Source of the DNA: a bacterium HR32
GTDB lineage: Bacteria; Sysuimicrobiota; Sysuimicrobiia; Sysuimicrobiales; Sysuimicrobiaceae
Direction of reading: 5' to 3'
Assembly: GCA_002898935.1 (NCBI GenBank)
Contig: BEII01000141.1
Span: 1 to 5,527, forward strand
DNA: 5,527 nt
Shown here: positions 1 through 4,428 of the stretch, piece by piece
How positions within the stretch are numbered: position 1 is the stretch's first letter
Layout: each line of letters opens with the position of its first letter
Notes under the pieces: model-generated
What the model saw: only the letters and a program-made list of their open reading frames with translations
What the model was told of the DNA's origin: nothing
Database searches by the model: none
Made by a program: the position numbers and the translations under genes

Positions 1-11
1 CGCCTGGGCCT

Positions 12-905
12 TTGAAGGGCGGAACGCCGTCCTGGGGACGTTCCGCTTCCAGGCCTGACCGGCCCGGACGCAGCTTCGATCCGCCGCCGTCCGTGATCGA
101 CGCGCTGCGCACGCCGGATGACGGCCGCTGGTACGCCCTGGCGGTGGCCGCAGTGGTCCTCTTCGCCTGGGTTGTCCTGGCGGCCTGGGGGCAGACTCCG
201 TATGCGGTCTTCCTGGGCCACGGCGATGCCGGGGAGGCTACCCTCCCGGTGGGAGCAGGTTCCTCCCCGGCGGTGCGCCTCGGCCTCTTTGTCGGCGGCT
301 GGGTGCTGATGACGGTGGCGATGATGCTCCCCGCCAGCCTGCCCTTGCTCACTCTCTTCCGGCGGATGGTGGGGCGTCGCCGGGGCCGCGGCTGGCTGCT
401 ACTCGCCCTGACGGTGGGGTACCTGACGGTGTGGGGCCTGTTCGGTCTCCTGGCCTATACCGGCGACCGGGCAGTACACGCCGTCGTCGCCCGTGCCGGT
501 CTTGAGGCTGTGGCGACGGCGCTGCTCTTCCCCGCCGTCGTCGTAGCGGCCGGGCTCTACCAGTTCACCGGCCTGAAGGACCGTTGCCTGCAGGCCTGCC
601 GCTCCCCCTACCTGTTCGTGGCCGAACGGTGGCGCGGACGGCGCCCCGGCACCGAAGCCTTCCGGCTGGGGATCGGCCACGGGCTGTTCTGCGTGGGGTG
701 CTGCTGGACCCTGATGCTCCTGATGTTCGCCGTGGGCGTGGGGCACCTGGTCTGGATGCTGGGTCTGGCGGCGGTCATGGCGACCGAGCGCGCCGCGCCC
801 TGGGGCCGGTATGTGACTAGGCCGGTCGGCGCCACGCTGGTCGTGTGGGGGTTGTGGCGCCTGGCCGGCATGCTCGGCGCCTTGCCCCTGGCGGAGACGC
901 TCTGA
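12..905 (+). CDS. DUF2182 family integral membrane protein, predicted metal-binding (COG5486-like)
   Basis: This polytopic membrane protein has the hallmark motifs of the DUF2182 family, and its biochemical role is not settled. Numbering from the TTG at 12, hydrophobic segments lie at about 41-60, 90-116, 128-149, 165-185, 219-256 and 271-288. Conserved signatures are W97xxMxxAMMLP, Y183QxTxLKxxCLxxCRxP, G220xxHGxxCxGCCWxLM, and E259 near the end of the fifth segment. The Cys/His/Met cluster (C192, C196, H223, C227, C230, C231 and several Met) is a plausible metal site. The start is uncertain. The frame is open to the left edge, TTG at 12 has no good ribosome site, and an inverted repeat occupies 19-46. 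GTG at 93 gives 270 residues, closer to the usual family size, but it also lacks an obvious Shine-Dalgarno. A secreted cupredoxin follows on the same strand 260 bp downstream, which suggests copper or electron-transfer work (inference). The family call is strong and the function weak. Confidence 0.85.
   Translation: MKGGTPSWGRSASRPDRPGRSFDPPPSVIDALRTPDDGRWYALAVAAVVLFAWVVLAAWGQTPYAVFLGHGDAGEATLPVGAGSSPAVRLGLFVGGWVLMTVAMMLPASLPLLTLFRRMVGRRRGRGWLLLALTVGYLTVWGLFGLLAYTGDRAVHAVVARAGLEAVATALLFPAVVVAAGLYQFTGLKDRCLQACRSPYLFVAERWRGRRPGTEAFRLGIGHGLFCVGCCWTLMLLMFAVGVGHLVWMLGLAAVMATERAAPWGRYVTRPVGATLVVWGLWRLAGMLGALPLAETL
19..46. repeat. Perfect 8-bp inverted repeat (hairpin or operator) at the left edge
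   Basis: GCGGAACG at 19-26 is the exact reverse complement of CGTTCCGC at 39-46, with a 12-base loop. A second 5-bp pair, CCTGG at 3-7 and CCAGG at 49-53, flanks it and could extend the structure through an internal loop. No T-run follows, so it is not a textbook terminator. It lies inside the first codons of the longest DUF2182 frame, which makes it more likely to be an upstream regulatory or terminator element, with the real start of that gene further downstream. The repeat is seen directly; its role is inference. Confidence 0.45.
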
Positions 906-909
906 GGGA

Positions 910-921
910 CTGGCTAGCCAG
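910..921. repeat. 12-bp perfect palindrome just after the DUF2182 stop
   Basis: CTGGCTAGCCAG is fully self-complementary and begins five bases after the TGA of the DUF2182 gene. It has no loop and no T-run, so it would be a poor terminator. It could be a dimeric regulator site for the downstream small ORF and cupredoxin gene, or chance. Confidence 0.25.
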
Positions 922-986
922 CTCGCCTCGCGGGAGAGATCGTCCTCAGGGGGTGGTTGCCGCATGGACGACACGAACGCGAGGGC

Positions 987-1160
987 ATGGCCGGCAGGGT
1001 CAAAGGCGTGGGATCATCGGTGATCGCGCTCCTGGCATGCGTGAGTACGGTGCTGGGGAGCGGGATGGGAGCGGCCGGGGCGAACCCCCTCGCCGCGCTG
1101 ATACGGCACCATTACGGTCTCGGCCGAGGTGCGGTAAGCCGATCACCGCACAGGAGGTGA
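987..1160 (+). CDS. Possible small secreted or membrane peptide, unknown function
   Basis: This 57-residue ORF from ATG 987 is not recognised as any family. It could be extended to a TTG at 957 (67 residues). The N-terminus looks like a signal peptide: positives at R4 and K6, then a hydrophobic run with small residues (about V11-A29), followed by a short basic tail ending SRSPHRR. Its TGA (1158-1160) lies inside the Shine-Dalgarno of the cupredoxin gene, four bases before that ATG, an arrangement compatible with translational coupling. Against it being real: no good ribosome site precedes either start, no conserved motif is visible, and the Arg-rich tail is typical of spurious GC-rich frames. 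It may be a leader ORF, a remnant of a secreted protein, or noise. Confidence 0.3.
   Translation: MAGRVKGVGSSVIALLACVSTVLGSGMGAAGANPLAALIRHHYGLGRGAVSRSPHRR
1152..1160 (+). promoter_or_regulatory. Strong Shine-Dalgarno of the cupredoxin gene
   Basis: AGGAGGTGA is an almost complete match to the anti-Shine-Dalgarno of 16S rRNA, four bases before ATG 1165. It fixes the start of the cupredoxin gene and suggests efficient translation. The stop codon of the upstream small ORF falls within it. Confidence 0.8.
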
Positions 1161-1164
1161 GAGC

Positions 1165-1671
1165 ATGCGTCCGTTACTGATTTCTGCGTTGCTGGGGATG
1201 CTCGCGGCCGTGTGCGCAGGGCCCGCCGCCGCGTCGCACACGGGACTACTCTTCGGAGCGCCCGCGCGCGTCAACGTAGAGATGGGTGAGTGGTTCTTCA
1301 AGCCCGCCAAGATCACCGTAGAGGCGGGTGTGGCGGTGGACATCGTCCTGGAGAACAAGGGGAGCATCTCGCACACCTTCATGGTCTACCCCAAGCCGCC
1401 CACCCCGCCGAAGGGCGCGCCGTACTGGTATGAATACGTGCTGCGGACGACCTACTTCCAGGACACCGGCGAGATCCTCGTCCACAGGCGCGGGGAGTTC
1501 GTCGTCTCCGCCACCCGCATCGCCGAGGTGGCGGTGGAACCGGGCAAGAAGGTGACCCTCACCTTCACGCCGACGCGGAAGGGCACGTTTGAGATCGGCT
1601 GCCAGCTGTCCACGGGAGGTGGGGGCAGCCACGCCAAGGCGGGCATGGTGGGCACGCTCATCGTGAAATGA
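1165..1671 (+). CDS. Secreted type-1 copper protein (cupredoxin domain)
   Basis: This 168-residue exported cupredoxin probably carries electrons or binds copper outside the cytoplasmic membrane. Residues 1 to about 23 form a signal peptide (MRPLL, hydrophobic core, AAAS). The mature domain starts with a strand containing WFFKPAKITVEAG (43-55), typical of plastocyanin/auracyanin-like proteins. The type-1 copper ligands are visible in the canonical order: H70 in ISHTF, C146 in EIGCQ, H156 in GSHAKAGM, and M161, followed by the final strand GTLIV. Two things are odd. C146 and H156 are nine residues apart with a Gly-rich filler, where plastocyanins, azurins and auracyanins have about two to four. 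There is also a Pro- and aromatic-rich insert of about 45 residues (76-120) between the first His and the later strands. The start is set by a strong ribosome site. The DUF2182 gene upstream makes a shared metal role plausible (inference). The physiological partner is unknown. Confidence 0.9.
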   Translation: MRPLLISALLGMLAAVCAGPAAASHTGLLFGAPARVNVEMGEWFFKPAKITVEAGVAVDIVLENKGSISHTFMVYPKPPTPPKGAPYWYEYVLRTTYFQDTGEILVHRRGEFVVSATRIAEVAVEPGKKVTLTFTPTRKGTFEIGCQLSTGGGGSHAKAGMVGTLIVK

Positions 1672-1675
1672 CGGC

Positions 1676-2245
1676 CTACTCCTCAAAGACCGGCCCGAGC
1701 TCTAGGACGAACCCCGGCAGCTCTGGGTCCAGGGCTACCCGCTCGGGGTCCTCCTGCCGCTCGGGCTCCCGGCCCGGCCGGTATACCTCCACGGTGCGGG
1801 CGTAGGGGTCGAGGAGCACGCCGATCCGAGCCCCGTTCCGGAGGTAGGCCCGCATCTTCTCTCGGAGCTCTTGCGTCGTTTGCGAGGGCGACCGGATCTC
1901 GAAGACGGCATCCGGACAGAGAGGCGCGAACCCCTCCTGCTCCTCGGGGCTCAGCCGTTCCCACCGCTCCCGCCGCACCCATGAGGCATCCGGAGAGAGC
2001 ACCGATCCATCTGGCAAGCGAAAGCCTGCGGAGGAGCCGAAGACCACACCGAGCCCCCTCTGCTCGTTCCAGCGCCTGAGTTGGTAAGCGATCTCCACGC
2101 TGCGCCAATCGCCCTTGCTCCCCGTCGGGCTCACCACCAGCCTCCCGTCCGCGGTGCGCTCGAACTGGTACCCGGGGTTCCGCTCCGAGAGCCTCAGCAG
2201 CTCCTCGTCCGTCACCGGGCGCAAAAGGTCCAGCTCGATGGCCAT
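1676..2245 (-). CDS. Uma2 family (DUF820) PD-(D/E)xK endonuclease-like protein
   Basis: This 189-residue protein has the normal length and motif order of the Uma2/DUF820 family, a restriction-endonuclease-like fold often present in many copies in cyanobacteria, Chloroflexota and Deinococcota. Its cellular function is not established. Visible family features are the N-terminal T12DEELLRLSE region, Y26QFERTADGRLVVSP, S84PDASWV with catalytic-type D86, P111DAVFEIRSPS with E116, K130 in the following helix, the Y134LRNG turn, and D146PYARTVEVYRP. As in most members, the strict ExK is replaced by ExxS, and the Lys is thought to come from the helix. ATG at 2245 is preferred because AGGTGA ends five bases before it. 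GTG at 2254, three codons upstream, would overlap that site. The gene stands alone and converges on the cupredoxin gene with a 4-bp gap. Confidence 0.9.
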   Translation of the reverse strand: MAIELDLLRPVTDEELLRLSERNPGYQFERTADGRLVVSPTGSKGDWRSVEIAYQLRRWNEQRGLGVVFGSSAGFRLPDGSVLSPDASWVRRERWERLSPEEQEGFAPLCPDAVFEIRSPSQTTQELREKMRAYLRNGARIGVLLDPYARTVEVYRPGREPERQEDPERVALDPELPGFVLELGPVFEE

Positions 2246-2741
2246 CGCCCTCACCTCTGACCCATTGTGCCACCACCGGGGCGGGAGACGGATACGGTGC
2301 CCCGCGCGCCCCAGCTTGCCACATCCGGCCTGCCGCCCGGGTCATACTCAAGGACTGTCCTATCCCCGGGCCCCAGCTCCGTCCCCCCAGCCTCCAACCC
2401 TTGCCGGGCGAAGCGAGGACCGTACGTCGACGAGCACCTCCACCGCCTCAAAGGGCGGCGGCAAACCTGCGGGGGCAGTCCTTGTCGACTTCATGTTGGA
2501 GGCGGCCCGCTGGCTCCTGGAAGCCCCTGACCGCCGACGGGCGGCTGCCCCGATGGACGGGGTGCGCAGCCGCATTCAGTCCACGTTCCCGAGTGGCCGG
2601 GCCTTGCCCGTCACCCGGCCGCCGAGAACCTGGGCTGCCCGTCCGCCCCCGGGGGGGATTCCTCGCCCCCGAAATACCGAATTCTCAGGATGACGCTTCC
2701 CTTCCGAGCGCCTTAGCTTGCCCTCGACGGGATCGGTGAAC
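2246..2741. other. About 500-bp gap without a convincing gene
   Basis: Several open frames cross this stretch, but none has a recognisable fold, a good ribosome site or natural-looking composition. It should contain the promoter of the minus-strand Uma2 gene and of the plus-strand genes that follow, although no clear -35/-10 pair stands out. Visible items are an 11-bp palindrome AGGACTGTCCT at 2351-2361, a nine-base inverted pair (CAAGGACTG 2349-2357, CAGTCCTTG 2476-2484), a strong hairpin at 2541-2573, a G/C-run stretch at 2646-2670, and a short peptide resembling the start of ribosomal protein S19 at 2411-2440. The mixture suggests decayed or rearranged DNA, but that is inference. Confidence 0.5.
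2541..2573. repeat. Strong imperfect hairpin, 12 paired bases
   Basis: GCGGCTG (2541-2547) pairs with CAGCCGC (2567-2573). Next to it, CCCCG (2548-2552) pairs with CGGGG (2558-2562) around an ATGGA loop, with a 4-base bulge (2563-2566) on the 3' side. A competing small hairpin, CCGCC 2531-2535 with GGCGG 2540-2544, would use part of the same left arm, so the two exclude each other. No T-run follows on the plus strand. It could be a structured RNA, a repeat unit or a factor-dependent terminator. Confidence 0.45.
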
Positions 2742-2936
2742 ATGCGGTGGATACTCGTCCCCGTCTTGGGTGCAGCCATGGGACTGGCAGGAATTGCGCT
2801 GCCCGCGCCAGCCCAGACTCCGAGGACTTGGAGAGTCATCGCGGGCGGTGTGAGCCACCAGGGCGCCGGCCTTGGGGATGAAGGGCGTGGTAGTGGTCCC
2901 GTGACCGCCTCGGCCCGCGGCGAGTGCACCGCCTGA
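2742..2936 (+). pseudogene. Severed N-terminus of a secreted cupredoxin-type protein
   Basis: From ATG 2742 the reading gives a clear signal peptide (R2, hydrophobic core I4-L20, cleavage near PAPAQ) and then TPRTWRVIAGGVSHQGA. Secreted plastocyanin/copper-binding-like proteins often begin their mature part with a WRVxAGGxxxxGA stretch like this (recalled family pattern, not checked). In such proteins a strand with an aromatic and a VGDTVxW-type motif should follow. Here the frame instead runs into GLGDEGRGSGPV and stops at 2936, for 64 residues in all. Neither other plus-strand frame restores a copper site, so a deletion or rearrangement near 2860-2870 is more likely than a simple frameshift. 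A weak GGTGA precedes the start. The stop sits in the ribosome site of the cupin gene, 11 bases before its ATG. Alternatively this is a genuine short secreted peptide. Confidence 0.4.
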
Positions 2937-2947
2937 AAGGGGAAGCC

Positions 2948-3406
2948 ATGGCGACAGACTCCCTGTGGTTCCTGGACACGCTGGTCACCGTACGGGTCGC
3001 CTGGGCGGAGAACACCGACCACATCTCGGTCCTCGAGCACCGGGCGCCCGCGAGCGACTCCCCGCCCCTGCACGTCCACCACACCGAGGACGAGGTCTTC
3101 TGCGTCTTGGAGGGCACGCTGCGCCTGCACGTCGCCGGGCAGGACCGGACCGTCGGCCCCGGACAGACCCTCCTCGCGCCCAAAGGCCTCCCTCATACCT
3201 ACCGAGTGGAGTCCCCGGAGGGTGCCCGCTGGCTCACCGTCACCACCCAGCGCGACTTCGAGAACTTCGTGCGCAGCATGGGACGACCAGCTCTCCGCCC
3301 CGAGCTCCCACCTCCCTCCGGCCCCCCAACGCCGGACGCCGCGGCGGCCCTGGCGGAGACCGCGCTTCGGTTCGGCATCGAGATCATGGGCCCGCCCCTG
3401 GGGTAA
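2948..3406 (+). CDS. Single-domain cupin metalloprotein (Cupin_2)
   Basis: This 152-residue cytoplasmic-looking protein has one conserved beta-barrel cupin domain and a Pro-rich linker before a short C-terminal helix. Motif 1 is P40LHVHHTEDEVFCVLEG with metal ligands H42, H44 and E49. Motif 2 is G70PGQTLLAPKGLPHTY with the fourth ligand H83. With all four ligands present it should bind Fe, Mn, Ni or a similar metal. The substrate cannot be read from sequence: relatives include quercetin-dioxygenase-like proteins, isomerases and non-enzymatic binding proteins. The C-terminal part (about 118-152, LRPELPPPSGPPTPDAA...) looks like a flexible extension. ATG 2948 is chosen because AAAGGGGAA (2936-2944) precedes it at good spacing. 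A GTG at 2924 would add eight residues but lacks such a site. It follows the broken cupredoxin-like ORF and has no same-strand partner downstream. Confidence 0.88.
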   Translation: MATDSLWFLDTLVTVRVAWAENTDHISVLEHRAPASDSPPLHVHHTEDEVFCVLEGTLRLHVAGQDRTVGPGQTLLAPKGLPHTYRVESPEGARWLTVTTQRDFENFVRSMGRPALRPELPPPSGPPTPDAAAALAETALRFGIEIMGPPLG

Positions 3407-3500
3407 GCTGAGCTCCTGCTCCGTGGCGCCCGCGGTTACACTCCGAGGCTGCCCCTCCGTCCTCAGCGCGGGGCCTTCCACCCACTGCCCGGAACCTCCG

Positions 3501-3536
3501 GCTCCCTACGCCCCGGGGGCCCCTGGGACCGGGAGC
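3501..3536 (-). terminator. GC-rich stem-loop at the end of the nucleotidyltransferase gene
   Basis: GCTCCC (3501-3506) pairs with GGGAGC (3531-3536), and the interior holds further self-complementary C and G runs (3511-3527). It overlaps the last codons and the stop of the minus-strand nucleotidyltransferase gene, in the convergent gap with the cupin gene, so it could slow or end transcription from either side. There is no U-tract and the C-terminal Gly/Pro/Ala codons alone make such runs, so confidence is low. Confidence 0.25.
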
Positions 3537-3847
3537 ACTAGCCCGTCCCTGGTGGCCTCCGCCACGGAGCTGAGCTCCGCCACCTTCCTCGCGTACTCCT
3601 CCGGCGTGTAGCAGAGAGGCTGGAGGTCCACGTCCATCTCCCAGAGCTCCAACACCATCCCGATCCGGTCGCGCCAGGAGAGCCCCGCGAAGCCCGGGGA
3701 GACCAGCACCAGGTCGTAGTCGCTCTCCATCAGCTCGTCGCCCCGGGCCCGCGAGCCCACCAGGATCGCCCGGTGGAGGGGGAACCGACCCTGAACGCGT
3801 TTCAGGAAGGCGTCCAGCCGCTCCCGGTCAACGCCGAGGTGACCCAT
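3506..3847 (-). CDS. Minimal nucleotidyltransferase, MNT-type antitoxin partner of HEPN
   Basis: This 113-residue protein is a minimal polymerase-beta-type nucleotidyltransferase. The signature GSx10DxD is exact: G31-S32, then D43 and D45 in SDYDLVLV, with D74 in MDVDLQP as the third acidic residue. An R35-G36 pair (GSRARG) completes the nucleotide-binding turn. The C-terminal region P82EEYARKVAELSSVAEATRDGLVL is typical of MNT proteins encoded with HEPN partners. In studied HEPN/MNT modules the MNT protein neutralises the HEPN ribonuclease, in some cases by adding AMP groups to it; this role is inferred here by family and context. ATG 3847 lies 46 bases inside the 3' end of the HEPN gene, so translation is probably coupled. 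All three catalytic Asp are present, so it should be active. The longer frame upstream is a shadow of the HEPN gene. Confidence 0.9.
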   Translation of the reverse strand: MGHLGVDRERLDAFLKRVQGRFPLHRAILVGSRARGDELMESDYDLVLVSPGFAGLSWRDRIGMVLELWEMDVDLQPLCYTPEEYARKVAELSSVAEATRDGLVLPVPGAPGA

Positions 3848-4203
3848 CGCTGTACCCGCTCCGCGGCCTGGAGCAACATGTTGGCGCGCCGCTCGTCGTA
3901 GTTCTCCGCCGGCACCCCGTTGGCGGCGTCCGGGTAACGGGAGGTGGCGTACTCGGGATTGAGTAGGCGCAGGTCGCTCATGACGTCCTCGGGCACTTCC
4001 AGCACCCGCCCCAGCTCCACCAGGTTGTGGGTTTTGGGGGGCAGGGTCCGCCGGAGATGGATGATGGCACCCTTGAGCCACTTCTCCACAGCCTGGTGGC
4101 ATGCGAACGCCGCCGCGAAGTAGAAGCCCGTCTGGATGCTCGCCCGCGCGTGGGCCAGATCCGCGTCGCCCTGTACCAGCCAGCGCCTGGCTTCCTCCCT
4201 CAC
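3802..4203 (-). CDS. HEPN domain protein, putative toxin of a HEPN/MNT module
   Basis: This 133-residue all-helical HEPN protein belongs to the group paired with minimal nucleotidyltransferases. Family marks are E4ARRWLVQGDADLAHARASI in helix 1, F27YFAAAFACHQAVEKWLKGAI in helix 2 (the usual CxQAxEKxLKA pattern), K57THNLVEL, and S88RYPDAANGVPAENY leading into the last helix, which ends in AERVQRWV. HEPN ribonucleases carry an Rx4-6H motif. The only such spacing seen here is R52-x6-H59, and its equivalence to the catalytic motif is uncertain, so RNase activity should not be taken for granted. The start is GTG 4203, preceded by a GGGAGG ribosome site about six bases upstream. The next potential starts would remove helix 1. 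The gene comes first in a two-gene minus-strand operon and overlaps its partner by 46 bp. Such modules are common in thermophiles and mobile gene pools. Confidence 0.9.
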   Translation of the reverse strand: MREEARRWLVQGDADLAHARASIQTGFYFAAAFACHQAVEKWLKGAIIHLRRTLPPKTHNLVELGRVLEVPEDVMSDLRLLNPEYATSRYPDAANGVPAENYDERRANMLLQAAERVQRWVTSALTGSGWTPS

Positions 4204-4428
4204 CCGTGCCCTCCCTCGCCTCCGGCAGCCCCCCTCATTCTACCCTCGCTGGACCGCCCACCCGCTGGCCTTTCCGGTCCAAATCCTCATTCCTGGGGAT
4301 TCCCCCGAGCCCTCACGCGCTTACCCTGAAGCACAGGCCCGCGTGGGTGCAGGGAGGAGTGGCTCCGACCGAAGCCGCCCCTCCGACCAGAGCCGCGGGC
4401 ACACACCACGGGGAAGCGGGAGGCCGCT
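4204..4428. promoter_or_regulatory. Divergent intergenic region between the HEPN and DUF4242 genes
   Basis: This 225-bp region must hold the promoters of both the minus-strand HEPN operon and the plus-strand DUF4242 gene. On the minus strand TAGAAT (plus 4237-4242) is a possible -10 box, but no matching -35 lies at 17 bases. On the plus strand a bulged hairpin can form at 4324-4354 (CCCT and GCAC pairing with GTGC and AGGG), and an 18-bp tandem repeat follows at 4363-4398. No coding frame here is convincing. Confidence 0.5.
4363..4398 (+). repeat. Two tandem 18-bp imperfect repeats upstream of the DUF4242 gene
   Basis: The units 4363-4380 and 4381-4398 share CTCCGACC exactly and then AGCCGC in the same register, giving 14 identical bases of 18. 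They end 30 bases before the GTG start at 4429, where an operator or activator site could sit. They are outside any supported gene, so codon repetition does not explain them. Confidence 0.4.

Noticed and set aside
399..974. Minus-strand frame of 191 codons opposite DUF2182
   Set aside because: It is antisense to strongly conserved membrane-protein motifs, and its His/Gln/Pro-rich product is typical of the complement of hydrophobic coding DNA.
845..1180. Plus-strand frame spanning the DUF2182 end and the cupredoxin leader
   Set aside because: It starts inside DUF2182 in another frame and ends inside the cupredoxin signal peptide, and its Arg/Gly-rich product has no motif.
1246..1686. Minus-strand frame opposite the cupredoxin
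   Set aside because: It is antisense to a gene with complete copper ligands and has no domain of its own.
2115..2693. Plus-strand frame of 192 codons across the Uma2 start and the gap
   Set aside because: Its first part is antisense to the conserved Uma2 N-terminus, and the rest is Ser/Pro/Arg-rich without a ribosome site or known motif.
2576..3481. Long minus-strand frame of 301 codons
   Set aside because: It lies antisense to the well-supported cupin gene and the cupredoxin remnant, has no recognisable domain and shows typical shadow composition (Arg, Gly, Pro rich).
3567..3579. Palindrome GGAGCTGAGCTCC
   Set aside because: It lies within conserved nucleotidyltransferase codons (the ELSS region) and is explained by Glu/Leu/Ser codon choice.
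3848..4102. N-terminal extension of the nucleotidyltransferase frame
   Set aside because: The extra residues are the HEPN coding sequence read in another frame. The family N-terminus fits ATG 3847.
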